This document shows, piece by piece, positions 9,914-17,784 of a DNA stretch of 64,000 nucleotides (its first letter is position 1; each line of letters begins with the position of its first letter). Source of the DNA: Franconibacter helveticus LMG 23732 (GTDB lineage Bacteria; Pseudomonadota; Gammaproteobacteria; Enterobacterales; Enterobacteriaceae). The stretch is taken from NCBI RefSeq assembly GCF_000463115.2, contig NZ_AWFX01000026.1, positions 1 to 64,000 of the forward strand, read 5' to 3'. Below the pieces are notes generated by a model that saw nothing but the letters and a program-made list of their open reading frames with translations, searched no databases and had not been told where the DNA came from. Made by a program: the position numbers and the translations under genes.

Positions 9914-10068
9914 ATTTATTCCTTTCACATTCAATGACTAACGAAAGTAAATCCCTCTTAGCCCTTCCGTTAACTGGAACATATGCAACTTATTTCTCTT
10001 CGGCAATCCTAAAGTCGCGATTGCATCGGTTTACTTAGCAAATTGCGAGGCGCTTTCAGAAATTTTGG

Positions 10069-10111
10069 TTGATCTTTGGGCTCGTCAGCAGTACTGTATA
10101 TGCATACAGTA
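10069..10111 (+). promoter_or_regulatory. sulA promoter with LexA (SOS) box
   Basis: A -35 TTGATC (10069-10074) and -10 TACTGT (10092-10097) are spaced 17 bp apart. The LexA box TACTGTATATGCATACAGTA (10092-10111) contains a perfect CTGT-N8-ACAG and covers the -10 element, the arrangement known for E. coli sulA. Confidence 0.95.
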
Positions 10112-10132
10112 ACCTGCGGAGCGGGATCTTTT

Positions 10133-10642
10133 ATGCACTTTTCTCAACATCAACATCGCACAGAAAATGGTCGCCAAAAGGCTGCTAAAACGGCAAACGT
10201 AATGGCAGACGTAGAAATGAAAGGGTTGATTAGTGAAGTGATGTATCGAGAGGATCAACCGTGGATGACACAACTGGTGTTGCTGCCGTTGCTTCAGCAA
10301 CTTGGACAGCAATCGCGCTGGCAGCTTTGGCTAACGCCGCAACAACGTTTAAGTCGTCAATGGGTGCAGGCTTCCGGTTTGCCGCTGACGAAAGTCATGC
10401 AAGTAAGCCAGATGGATCCCCAGTTAACGATCAGTTCAATGATTCGCGCGCTGGAAACCGGGAACTACAGCGTGGTTATAGGTTGGTTATCACGGGATCT
10501 CAGCGAAGAAGAATATCGCCGTTTAACAGACGCGGCGGAGAAAGGGAATGCAATGGGATTTTTAATGCGCCCTATTCTTAAAACTCACGAGGGTGCGGGA
10601 CCGCGCTCAGGGTTAAAGATTCACTCAAATTTGTATCATTAA
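10133..10642 (+). CDS. sulA: SOS cell division inhibitor SulA
   Basis: Binds FtsZ and blocks septation during the SOS response until Lon degrades it. 169 aa, the same length as in E. coli. The N-terminal ~35 residues are divergent, as is usual, while [18 protein letters not shown], the central [30 protein letters not shown] and [10 protein letters not shown] are conserved. The C-terminal [10 protein letters not shown], which includes the Lon-recognised terminal histidine, is intact. The start ATG at 10133 follows GGGA, and transcription is from the LexA-controlled promoter immediately upstream. Position beside ompA matches E. coli. Confidence 0.97.
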   Translation: MHFSQHQHRTENGRQKAAKTANVMADVEMKGLISEVMYREDQPWMTQLVLLPLLQQLGQQSRWQLWLTPQQRLSRQWVQASGLPLTKVMQVSQMDPQLTISSMIRALETGNYSVVIGWLSRDLSEEEYRRLTDAAEKGNAMGFLMRPILKTHEGAGPRSGLKIHSNLYH

Positions 10643-10812
10643 GTTAATTTAAGACTAATCTTAGCATCAGTTTTTGCCCCGCCAGCAGGCCTTGCCAGGC
10701 CATTAGTATGAAGCGTATTTAGTGGGCTAATCGGCTTTTAGTCGTGTTTTCAACGGCTAATTATCCTCCGAAAATGTTAAAAAATGTGTTAGCAAGCGCT
10801 TTTTTTCATGGG

Positions 10813-10857
10813 CCTGACGGAGTTCACACTTGTAAGTTTTCAACTACGTTGTAGACT
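10813..10857 (+). promoter_or_regulatory. ompA promoter with a CRP-like site
   Basis: TTGTAA (10830-10835), 16 bp, then TAGACT (10852-10857) match the known E. coli ompA promoter block almost base for base; transcription would begin near 10865. Just upstream, CCTGA-N6-TCACA (10813-10828) resembles a CRP site with one good half. The rest of 10643-10812 shows no gene; a short AAGCGCTT palindrome before a T-run near 10795-10806 could be a weak terminator. Confidence 0.75.
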
Positions 10858-10864
10858 TTACCTC

Positions 10865-10993
10865 GCCAGGGTTGCTCTCATAAACCGAAAATATCGGTAG
10901 AGTTACATATTGAGCAATAACCCCGGTGAAGGATTTAACCGTGAACTTTTTGTACTGTTCATGGCCTTTTTGGATGATAACGAGGCGCAAAAA
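10865..10993 (+). promoter_or_regulatory. ompA mRNA 5' leader
   Basis: About 129-nt leader before the ompA start, resembling the E. coli leader known to confer growth-rate-dependent mRNA stability by a 5' stem-loop. The blocks ATATCGGTAGAGTTA, CCGGTGAAGGATTTAACCG and GATAACGAGGCGCAAAAA are conserved. The last block holds the ribosome site and is the region paired by the sRNA MicA in E. coli. Confidence 0.7.
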
Positions 10994-12049
10994 ATGAAAA
11001 AGACAGCTATCGCGATTGCAGTGGCACTGGCTGGCTTCGCTACCGTAGCGCAGGCCGCACCGAAAGATAATACCTGGTACGCAGGTGGTAAACTGGGTTG
11101 GTCTCAGTTCCACGATACCGGTTGGTATAACAGCTCCCTGAACAACGACGGCCCGACTCATGAGAGCCAGCTCGGTGCAGGCGCATTCGGTGGTTACCAG
11201 GTTAACCCGTACGTTGGTTTCGAAATGGGTTACGACTGGCTGGGCCGTATGCCGTACAAAGGCGACACCATCAACGGCGCATTCAAAGCTCAGGGCGTAC
11301 AGCTGACCGCGAAACTGGGTTACCCAGTAGCTGACGATCTGGACGTGTACACCCGTCTGGGCGGCATGGTATGGCGCGCTGACTCCAGCAACAACATTGC
11401 TGGCGACGACCACGACACCGGCGTTTCTCCGGTCTTCGCTGGCGGCGTAGAGTGGGCAATGACCCGCGACATCGCTACCCGTCTGGAATACCAGTGGGTT
11501 AACAACATCGGCGACGGTAACACCGTAGGCGTTCGTCCGGACAACGGCATGCTGAGCTTAGGTGTTTCCTACCGTTTCGGTCAGCAGGAAGATGCTGCGC
11601 CGGTAGTTGCTCCGGCTCCGGCTCCGGCTCCGGAAGTACAGACCAAGCACTTCACCCTGAAGTCTGACGTTCTGTTCAACTTCAACAAAGCTACCCTGAA
11701 ACCGGAAGGCCAGCAGGCACTGGATCAGCTGTACACCCAGCTGAGCAACCTGGATCCGAAAGACGGTTCTGTAGTGGTTCTGGGCTTCACCGACCGTATC
11801 GGTTCTGACGCTTACAACCAGGGTCTGTCTGAGAAACGTGCACAGTCTGTTGTTGATTACCTGATCTCCAAAGGTATCCCGTCCAACAAGATCTCCGCAC
11901 GTGGTATGGGCGAATCCAACCCGGTTACCGGCAACACCTGTGACAACGTGAAAGCTCGCGCAGCGCTGATCGACTGCCTGGCGCCGGATCGTCGCGTTGA
12001 AATCGAAGTTAAAGGTATCAAAGACGTTGTAACTCAGCCGCAGGCTTAA
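10994..12049 (+). CDS. ompA: Outer membrane protein A
   Basis: 351-aa precursor of the abundant outer membrane protein that ties the outer membrane to peptidoglycan. Signal peptide [21 protein letters not shown], then an eight-stranded beta barrel ([15 protein letters not shown] to [10 protein letters not shown]), a proline hinge [12 protein letters not shown] near 200-212 and a C-terminal OmpA-like domain with [25 protein letters not shown] and [19 protein letters not shown]. Two cysteines ([13 protein letters not shown]) form the usual disulfide. Codon use is strongly biased to major codons, as in a highly expressed gene. The start at 10994 is decided by the signal peptide and GAGGCG; 28 in-frame upstream codons are leader. 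Confidence 0.99.
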   Translation: MKKTAIAIAVALAGFATVAQAAPKDNTWYAGGKLGWSQFHDTGWYNSSLNNDGPTHESQLGAGAFGGYQVNPYVGFEMGYDWLGRMPYKGDTINGAFKAQGVQLTAKLGYPVADDLDVYTRLGGMVWRADSSNNIAGDDHDTGVSPVFAGGVEWAMTRDIATRLEYQWVNNIGDGNTVGVRPDNGMLSLGVSYRFGQQEDAAPVVAPAPAPAPEVQTKHFTLKSDVLFNFNKATLKPEGQQALDQLYTQLSNLDPKDGSVVVLGFTDRIGSDAYNQGLSEKRAQSVVDYLISKGIPSNKISARGMGESNPVTGNTCDNVKARAALIDCLAPDRRVEIEVKGIKDVVTQPQA

Positions 12050-12060
12050 GTTACCCGTTA

Positions 12061-12089
12061 AAAAAACCCCGCTCCGGCGGGGTTTTTTA
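12061..12089. terminator. ompA terminator (usable in both directions)
   Basis: AAAAAACCCCG CTC CGGCGGGGTTTTTT, a GC stem with A and T flanks, between ompA and the convergent matP. Confidence 0.92.
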
Positions 12090-12114
12090 TTGTCTGCGTT
12101 TTACGTGCTGCTGT

Positions 12115-12573
12115 TTAGTCGGGTTTCTTTCCTAACAACGCCTGGAGATCCTGTTTAAGATTAGACATCTGGCTCTCATATTTCTCTTTGCGTTCCGCAT
12201 CTTCAATCAACTGCACAATCGTCTCAGAAAGCGTATTCCCGCGTCGCTGCGCCAGTCCCGCCAGACGTTGCCAGACCATAAACTCAAGGTCGATTGATTT
12301 TTTACGCGTGTGCTGATGCTCCGCATTAAAGTGACGCTTTCGGCGTGCGCGAATGGTTTGCTTCATACGGTTTAGCAAGGCCGGATTAATATGTTCTTCT
12401 ATCCAGCCAAGCACACGTACCGGGTCGTTTTCCATCGCCAGTAAAAGATTTACCGCTTCTCTGGCGGCGCTGGCTTCCTGATAGCGAGTAATCAGCTCCC
12501 CTTCCCGGTGCTTTTTGACCAGGTATTTCCATTTCCAGCCGCTTTCGAGATTTTCGAGTTGTTGATATTTCAT
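12115..12573 (-). CDS. matP: Macrodomain Ter protein MatP
   Basis: 152-aa DNA-binding protein that organises the replication-terminus macrodomain by binding matS sites and bridging to ZapB. The N-terminal [26 protein letters not shown] is nearly invariant. The ribbon-helix-helix DNA-binding region follows ([32 protein letters not shown], about residues 88-120), then a C-terminal coiled coil. It is divergent from lonH. A matS-like sequence lies 13 bp upstream of its start codon. Confidence 0.97.
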   Translation of the reverse strand: MKYQQLENLESGWKWKYLVKKHREGELITRYQEASAAREAVNLLLAMENDPVRVLGWIEEHINPALLNRMKQTIRARRKRHFNAEHQHTRKKSIDLEFMVWQRLAGLAQRRGNTLSETIVQLIEDAERKEKYESQMSNLKQDLQALLGKKPD

Positions 12574-12585
12574 TGCGATCTCAGG

Positions 12586-12598
12586 GTGACCGTGTAAC
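12586..12598. promoter_or_regulatory. matS-like sequence upstream of matP
   Basis: GTGACCGTGTAAC fits the matS consensus GTGACRNYGTCAC at 11 of 13 positions by eye. The two mismatches are C for R at position 6 and A for C at position 11. It sits 13 bp before the matP ATG. It could be chance or an autoregulatory site. Confidence 0.3.
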
Positions 12599-12754
12599 TT
12601 GTTTCAGGATAACAGTTTTTCTTCGTTTCGCTGAAATGAATTACTCTGGCGTGAACCAGCCGTTGTTTAAGGAACCAACATAGGGTATTAACCGTGTGCA
12701 GTCGAAGCCATTACGGTATAATCGCGCTTTTGCCATTAACCAAAAAAGTAAACT

Positions 12755-14515
12755 TTGACCATAAATCGACTGACATGGCGCGCGCTGGTCCCTGATACCG
12801 AACAATATCAGTCACTGTTTGCGCAGCCTTTATCCGACACGGAAAATACACTGGAATTCGATGCCTTACAGTCTCGTCTCTGTTATGGCCTGTCGCAACT
12901 CTGCCATCCTCGCCCTGTTTCTTCATATATGCTGGTTAAAGCGCCGGAAGAGCCTGATTATCTTAAGATAATTGCCGCTGCCGCTCACCAGCATTTTCCT
13001 GCGCCGGACCAACAATTTGGCGGCCATTATCAGATTGATGGCAACAAAATCACTTTTCAGCCTACAGACAGCCCGGCGGGTAATTTTAGCGCTGCTGGCG
13101 AAGTCGTTATTGCTGACTGGGTTGAAAGCGAGCAATTGTTTGGTTGTGTTCGCCACTTCAACGGCGAGGTAAGTCTCGAACCAGGGCTTGTTCACAAGGC
13201 GAACGGCGGCATCCTGGTTATTTCCATTAAAACTTTGCTGCTGCAACCTCTGCTCTGGCTGCGTCTTAAGCAGATCGTTGCGAACTCGCGTTTCGACTGG
13301 TTATCACCGGATGAAACGCGGCCGCTTCCCGTTTCAGTACCTTCGCTGCCATTGCAGTTGAAAGTTATCCTGGTGGGCGAACGTGATTCGCTGGCCGATT
13401 TTCAGGAGATGGAACCGGAGCTTGCCTCTCTTGCCGTCTACAGCGAGTTTGAAGAGAATCTTCAAATCGTCGATGAAGAGAGCATGGAGAACTGGTGTAA
13501 GTGGGTTCGCAGCATCGCGTTTGAGGCCTCGCTTCCTTCTCCTGCTCCAGATGCCTGGGAAGTGCTTATTCGGGAAGCGGTCCGCTACACAGGCGACCAG
13601 GAAACCTTGCCCCTCTGCCCGCTGTGGCTGACCCGGCAGTTAAAAGAGGTTGCTCCTTACTGTGAAGATAACGCTTTCACAGGCGAAGAAATGGCGGCAA
13701 TGCTTGAGCAGCGCGCCTGGCGTGAAGGCTTCCTGCCTGAACGCATGCAGGATGAAATCCTGCTTGAGCAGATTCTGGTAGAAACGGAAGGCGAACGTAT
13801 CGGGCAGATTAACGCACTTTCGGTTATCGAATTCCCGGGTCACCCTCGTGCTTTTGGTGAACCTTCGCGTATCAGCTGCGTAGTGCATATCGGTGACGGC
13901 GAGTTTACGGATGTTGAGCGTAAAGCGGAGCTGGGCGGAAATATTCATGCCAAGGGCATGATGATCATGCAGGCTTTTTTAATGGCTGAACTGCAACTTG
14001 ACCAGCAAATGCCATTTTCAGCCTCTCTGACCTTCGAACAGTCCTACAATGAAGTGGATGGCGACAGCGCTTCAATGGCTGAACTTTGCGCGTTGATAAG
14101 CGCGCTTGCGGATGTGCCTCTTTATCAGCATATAGCCATTACAAGCTCGGTGGATCAATTTGGTCGCGCGCAGCCTGTAGGCGGGCTTAATGAAAAAATT
14201 GAGGGGTTCTTCACCCTTTGCCAGCAGCGTGGGCTGACAGGCAAACAAGGCGTAATTATTCCGCTCGCCAACGTGCGTCATCTGTGCCTTAACAGCGAGG
14301 TACTTGAAGCAGTGAAAAACGAGCAATTCTCGCTGTGGGCCATTGATGACGTTACCGATGCTTTGCCATTGCTGACTACCCTGCCCTGGGATGGTGAAGG
14401 TAAGACAACGTTAATACAGGCGATTCAGGAGCGGATTGCGCAGGCTACACAGCAGGAAGCGCGTCACCGTTTTCCGTGGCCGTTGCGCTGGTTAGGCTGG
14501 TTTGGCCGTAACTGA
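12755..14515 (+). CDS. lonH: Lon-like serine protease LonH (YcbZ)
   Basis: 586-aa protein of the Lon protease family S16, the same length as E. coli YcbZ. The C-terminal protease domain has the Ser-Lys dyad: Ser438 in VDGDSASMAEL and Lys481 in GGLNEKIEGF. The upstream half has lost a recognisable Walker A loop, so it is unlikely to be a classical ATP-driven Lon. Conserved blocks include INALSVIEFPGHPRAFGEPSRI and the C-terminal FPWPLRWLGWF. The start codon is TTG at 12755, chosen because MTINRLTWRALVPDT aligns with the family and no ATG is suitably placed. The FadR operator for fabA covers its stop codon. It is divergent from matP. Confidence 0.95.
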   Translation: MTINRLTWRALVPDTEQYQSLFAQPLSDTENTLEFDALQSRLCYGLSQLCHPRPVSSYMLVKAPEEPDYLKIIAAAAHQHFPAPDQQFGGHYQIDGNKITFQPTDSPAGNFSAAGEVVIADWVESEQLFGCVRHFNGEVSLEPGLVHKANGGILVISIKTLLLQPLLWLRLKQIVANSRFDWLSPDETRPLPVSVPSLPLQLKVILVGERDSLADFQEMEPELASLAVYSEFEENLQIVDEESMENWCKWVRSIAFEASLPSPAPDAWEVLIREAVRYTGDQETLPLCPLWLTRQLKEVAPYCEDNAFTGEEMAAMLEQRAWREGFLPERMQDEILLEQILVETEGERIGQINALSVIEFPGHPRAFGEPSRISCVVHIGDGEFTDVERKAELGGNIHAKGMMIMQAFLMAELQLDQQMPFSASLTFEQSYNEVDGDSASMAELCALISALADVPLYQHIAITSSVDQFGRAQPVGGLNEKIEGFFTLCQQRGLTGKQGVIIPLANVRHLCLNSEVLEAVKNEQFSLWAIDDVTDALPLLTTLPWDGEGKTTLIQAIQERIAQATQQEARHRFPWPLRWLGWFGRN

Positions 14516-14550
14516 TCGGACTTGTTCAGCGTACACTTGTTAGCTAACCT
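14510..14550 (+). promoter_or_regulatory. fabA promoter with FadR and FabR operators
   Basis: AACTGATCGGACTTGTT (14510-14526) matches the FadR operator. It is followed directly by AGCGTACACTTGTTAGCT (14528-14545), which fits the FabR palindrome. A promoter TTGTTC (14522-14527), 17 bp, TAACCT (14545-14550) places the FadR site near -40, where FadR activates fabA in E. coli, and FabR over the spacer, where it would repress. Confidence 0.85.
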
Positions 14551-14583
14551 GCGTCCCTCACTAAAATAAGGCTGATTTAAAAC

Positions 14584-15102
14584 ATGGTAGACAAACGCGA
14601 ATCCTATACGAAAGAAGATCTTCTTGCCTCTGGTCGCGGTGAACTGTTTGGCGCAAAAGGCCCGCAGTTACCGGCACCGAATATGCTGATGATGGACCGC
14701 GTGGTCAAAATGACCGAAACCGGCGGCAACTATGACAAAGGTTATGTTGAAGCGGAACTCGATATCAATCCCGATATGTGGTTCTTCGGCTGCCATTTTA
14801 TCGGCGATCCGGTAATGCCGGGCTGCCTGGGTCTGGATGCAATGTGGCAACTGGTTGGCTTCTATCTGGGCTGGCTTGGCGGCGAAGGCAAAGGCCGCGC
14901 GCTGGGCGTAGGCGAAGTGAAATTCACCGGTCAGGTACTGCCTACGGCTAAAAAGGTGACCTACCGTATTCACTTCAAACGCGTAGTAAATCGTCGTCTG
15001 GTCATGGGCATTGCCGATGGCGAAGTGCTGGTTGATGGGCATCTGATCTACAACGCAACCGATCTTAAAGTGGGTCTGTTCCAGGACACCTCTGCATTCT
15101 AA
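14584..15102 (+). CDS. fabA: 3-hydroxydecanoyl-ACP dehydratase/isomerase
   Basis: 172-aa hot-dog-fold enzyme that dehydrates 3-hydroxydecanoyl-ACP and isomerises trans-2- to cis-3-decenoyl-ACP, the branch point to unsaturated fatty acids. It is nearly identical to E. coli FabA. The catalytic His is in [15 protein letters not shown] (about residue 71) and the Asp in LGLDAMWQ (about 85). The start ATG at 14584 is preceded by AATAAGG. The gene is monocistronic, with FadR/FabR control upstream and a hairpin downstream. Confidence 0.99.
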   Translation: MVDKRESYTKEDLLASGRGELFGAKGPQLPAPNMLMMDRVVKMTETGGNYDKGYVEAELDINPDMWFFGCHFIGDPVMPGCLGLDAMWQLVGFYLGWLGGEGKGRALGVGEVKFTGQVLPTAKKVTYRIHFKRVVNRRLVMGIADGEVLVDGHLIYNATDLKVGLFQDTSAF

Positions 15103-15115
15103 TCCCTCATAACGA

Positions 15116-15142
15116 TGAAACCTCCGCGCTGCGGAGGTTTCT
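15116..15142. terminator. Hairpin between fabA and rmf
   Basis: GAAACCTCCGC GCT GCGGAGGTTTC lies between the two convergent genes. The stem is strong and the T-tract short, so it may serve both directions. Confidence 0.75.
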
Positions 15143-15161
15143 TCCTTCTAAAGAGACAGGA

Positions 15162-15329
15162 TCAGGCAATTACAGCCCTGTCCTCCATGGCTTCTCGCCA
15201 GCCTCCCAGCCAATGAGACTTTTGATTCAAAGCCTGATAAGGACACATTTCTTTTGATCGTCCGGTCATACCGGCCTGATAACCGCGTTGATGAGCCCGT
15301 TCCAGGCGATCTCTTTTTTGTCTCTTCAT
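15162..15329 (-). CDS. rmf: Ribosome modulation factor
   Basis: 55-codon gene on the minus strand; reading back from the ATG at 15329 gives MKRQKRDRLERAHQRGYQAG, then MTGRSKEMCPYQALNQKSHW, ending REAMEDRAVIA. It matches E. coli RMF (55 aa) nearly residue for residue. RMF dimerises 70S ribosomes to inactive 100S particles in stationary phase. It is rich in Arg and Lys. A ribosome site GAGG lies just before the ATG. Between it and pqiC (15330-15583) there is a roughly 190-bp AT-richer stretch that should hold its stationary-phase promoter; I could not pick a convincing -10/-35 pair. Confidence 0.97.
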   Translation of the reverse strand: MKRQKRDRLERAHQRGYQAGMTGRSKEMCPYQALNQKSHWLGGWREAMEDRAVIA

Positions 15330-15523
15330 GCCTCGTTTCCCTCATTTTTCAGTCTGGTGGAAAGAAAACAGTGATTACAAAATGTGCAACCACCCTTTAC
15401 CAATACCTGCAAAAGCATGAGACGTCAACGCGCAAAATTCACGCCAATGTCATATTTGTGACTTGGTAGAAAAAGGCTTTGTACAAAGCCAGACGGAATG
15501 TTCAGATATCTTATTCTAAGCAA

Positions 15524-15564
15524 AAGAAAAGCCGCTACCGGATAAGAAATCGCAGTGGCGGCTT
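15524..15564 (-). terminator. Terminator of the rlmL-uup-pqiABC operon
   Basis: On the minus strand GCCGCCAC and GTAGCGGC pair across a roughly 20-nt loop and are followed by TTTTCTTTT. It lies just after pqiC. Confidence 0.65.
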
Positions 15565-15583
15565 ACAACAATATTAAATCTTC

Positions 15584-16147
15584 TTATGGTAGTGAAGCCA
15601 CTTCCCGGGCAATACTTTGTGCTGCCTGCTGCCAGCCTGCGCCCAGCGTTTTAACCATTGCGTCATAACCATCCTGCTGCTGCTTCAGCTCAATATGGAA
15701 TGGCCGCTTAATGAGTTGCCCCTGATGATTAAGCAACCATTCGCCACTGACAATGACTCGTCCATCGTAGCGCCCGTGAAAGCCTGTCACGTTGACGTTA
15801 AGCGTATCCTGCTGGCTGCCGAGCGGCTGCGCCGAGACAACCCAACCCGGCAATTGCCCGGTCAGGTTAGTAACAAGCGTTGAACGAAGTTGCTGATCAA
15901 GCGGGCTGGCCCAGAGATTACTGTTAGCAATGTTATATTGCACATCGGTCGTCTGATAAGCCACACCGTTACCCGCCAGATAATCCGGCACGGCGACCTG
16001 TTCGACCCACAACAGACGCGTACTGTCCGTCGCCGCGCGCTGCGTCACATTTTGCGTCGCAGCGGGGATCTGGTACCAGATGGTCTCATCAGTGCTGCTG
16101 CAAGCGCTTAGCGCTGCCGCCATAATTAACGGGAGCCACTTTCTCAT
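15584..16147 (-). CDS. pqiC: Intermembrane transport lipoprotein PqiC (YmbA)
   Basis: 187-aa outer-membrane lipoprotein of the ABC-transporter auxiliary component family (DUF330). A lipoprotein signal MRKWLPLIMAAALSAC ends in lipobox LSAC with the acylated Cys16, and the next residue is Ser, consistent with outer-membrane sorting. PqiC forms the outer-membrane end of the PqiABC lipid-transport bridge. The start overlaps the pqiB stop by 4 bp (ATGA), so translation is coupled. Confidence 0.96.
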   Translation of the reverse strand: MRKWLPLIMAAALSACSSTDETIWYQIPAATQNVTQRAATDSTRLLWVEQVAVPDYLAGNGVAYQTTDVQYNIANSNLWASPLDQQLRSTLVTNLTGQLPGWVVSAQPLGSQQDTLNVNVTGFHGRYDGRVIVSGEWLLNHQGQLIKRPFHIELKQQQDGYDAMVKTLGAGWQQAAQSIAREVASLP

Positions 16148-17784
16148 TCTTTTGCCCTCTTCGGCTGCGGATCTTTTTTATTCTTCGCTTCAAATACCAG
16201 CGCGTTGCTCTTCTCATTAAGCGTTCGCAGAACCGGCTGCAACTCGCGCAGCACCTGATCCAGCCGTTGCATATCCGCGACCATCTTGTTATAGGCGGCG
16301 GAACCAGGCTGGAAGCCCTGCATACTGCGGTTAAGTTCGCGCAGCGTACGTTGAAAATCTGCCGGCAGCTGTTGGGTGGATTCGCTGGCAGTCAGCTTGT
16401 TGAGATTATCAAGCGTGGCCTGCAAGCGGCGCATCGTACGCTGGCTTTCGTTCAGCGTATTGGTCGCCTGTTCAATCATAGGGTTAAGCGGCAAATTGTT
16501 TATTTTATCCAGCGTATCCATCAGCCGCTGTTGGATTTGCGCCAGCCCGCCGCTCACGGTCGGAATAATCAGGTAATTGTTATAGGTCGGCATTTTGGTC
16601 ACAGGCGGCGCTTTGGGATAGAAATCCAAATCGATGTAAAGCTGGCCGGTAACCAGATTGCCGGTTTTCAGCGAGGCGCGCAGGCCGTTTTTCACCACGT
16701 CCTGCAAATGGTCGCCAATTTCCGGATTTTCACCAAACTGGTTCGCTAACCGTTCCGGCTCGATACGTATCAGTACCGGAATGCGGTAATCATTTCTGAC
16801 GGCTTGCTTCATACCTGGCGCAAAATAAGGCACCTGAGCGACAGTGCCCAGCCGGATGCCACGAAATTCCACCGGCGCGCCCGCCTGCAACCCACGAATA
16901 CTGTCATTAAAGAACAACAGATAATCGAGATGCTCGGTATAAAGGGATTCCTGAATGCTGCGCTGGTCGTCAAACAGCTTAAACTCAGATTTTTCAGCCA
17001 CAGTCTGACCAGGCTCCCACCCTTCCGGCACGTCAAAGCTAACGCCGCCGCCGAATAAGGTCGTAAGAGAGCCCATTTCCACACGCATGCCGGAAGCGCT
17101 AAGGTCGACGGCAATGCCGCTGTCTTTCCAGAAGCGAACATTACTGGTGACCAGCCGGTCATTCGGCGCATTGATAAAGAGCTGATAGCTGATGGCGCGC
17201 TTTTGCGGATCGAAGGTGCTGGTTTCTACCGAGCCCACACGATAGCCGCGGAACAGTACCGGATCGCCCGGCGTTAGCTGCCCGGCTTTGTCGCTGTCCA
17301 GAATAACGCGTATCCCTTTCGCGTCCGGCGGCGCCAGCGGCGGCGAATCCAGCAGGTTATAGCTGTCAGGCTGCGGCCCCTTTGTGCCCGGCTGCAATTC
17401 TATATAGGCGCCTGAAAGCAGCGTGTTTAACCCGCTGATGCCCTCGCGCCCTACCTGAGGCTTTACAACCCAGAAGACGGAGTCTTTGTGGAGCAGCTTT
17501 TCCATATCGGGGTTGAGCCGCGCTTTGATTTCCACATGATGAAGATCGTCGGTCAGCACGGCGCTTTCCACCATGCCGACGTCTACGCTGCGGCTTTTAA
17601 TCGCCGTTTTACCGCCTTCGATGCCTTCCGCATTGGTAGTGATAAGCGTGACCACCGGCCCCTGATGGCTGTAGTGATAAAAAAGGATCCAGGCGCCGAT
17701 AAGCGCCGTAATGATAGGGAATATCCAGACCGGCGACCAGTTTTTCACCTTCTGCACTTTGGCTTCCCCGCTAGTTTTTTCCAT
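16144..17784 (-). CDS. pqiB: MCE-domain intermembrane transport protein PqiB
   Basis: 546-aa periplasm-spanning protein anchored by one N-terminal membrane helix (WSPVWIFPIITALIGAWILF, about residues 17-37). Three MCE domains follow (GIEGGKTAIKSRSVDVG; DPVLFRGYRVGSV; GAPVEFRGIRLGTV), then a long C-terminal helical needle (PADFQRTLRELNRSMQ to LNEKSNALVFEAK). PqiB hexamers make a tube carrying lipids between the two membranes. The start at 17784 equals the E. coli length; six upstream codons in frame are ignored. It overlaps the pqiA 3' end by 14 bp and pqiC by 4 bp. Confidence 0.97.
   Translation of the reverse strand: MEKTSGEAKVQKVKNWSPVWIFPIITALIGAWILFYHYSHQGPVVTLITTNAEGIEGGKTAIKSRSVDVGMVESAVLTDDLHHVEIKARLNPDMEKLLHKDSVFWVVKPQVGREGISGLNTLLSGAYIELQPGTKGPQPDSYNLLDSPPLAPPDAKGIRVILDSDKAGQLTPGDPVLFRGYRVGSVETSTFDPQKRAISYQLFINAPNDRLVTSNVRFWKDSGIAVDLSASGMRVEMGSLTTLFGGGVSFDVPEGWEPGQTVAEKSEFKLFDDQRSIQESLYTEHLDYLLFFNDSIRGLQAGAPVEFRGIRLGTVAQVPYFAPGMKQAVRNDYRIPVLIRIEPERLANQFGENPEIGDHLQDVVKNGLRASLKTGNLVTGQLYIDLDFYPKAPPVTKMPTYNNYLIIPTVSGGLAQIQQRLMDTLDKINNLPLNPMIEQATNTLNESQRTMRRLQATLDNLNKLTASESTQQLPADFQRTLRELNRSMQGFQPGSAAYNKMVADMQRLDQVLRELQPVLRTLNEKSNALVFEAKNKKDPQPKRAKE

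Noticed and set aside
10015-10045. CRP-S-like palindrome (CGAT-TGC-ATCG) upstream of tfoX
   Set aside because: The half-site spacing does not fit a CRP site (6-bp centre), and the match to the CRP-S consensus is poor.
10688-10705. GGCCT-TGCC-AGGCC palindrome after sulA as a terminator
   Set aside because: The stem has five base pairs and no T-tract follows, so it is not supported as a terminator.
15162-15329. Possible frameshift in rmf
   Set aside because: An apparent extra base disappeared on recounting the sequence; the gene reads through as 55 intact codons.
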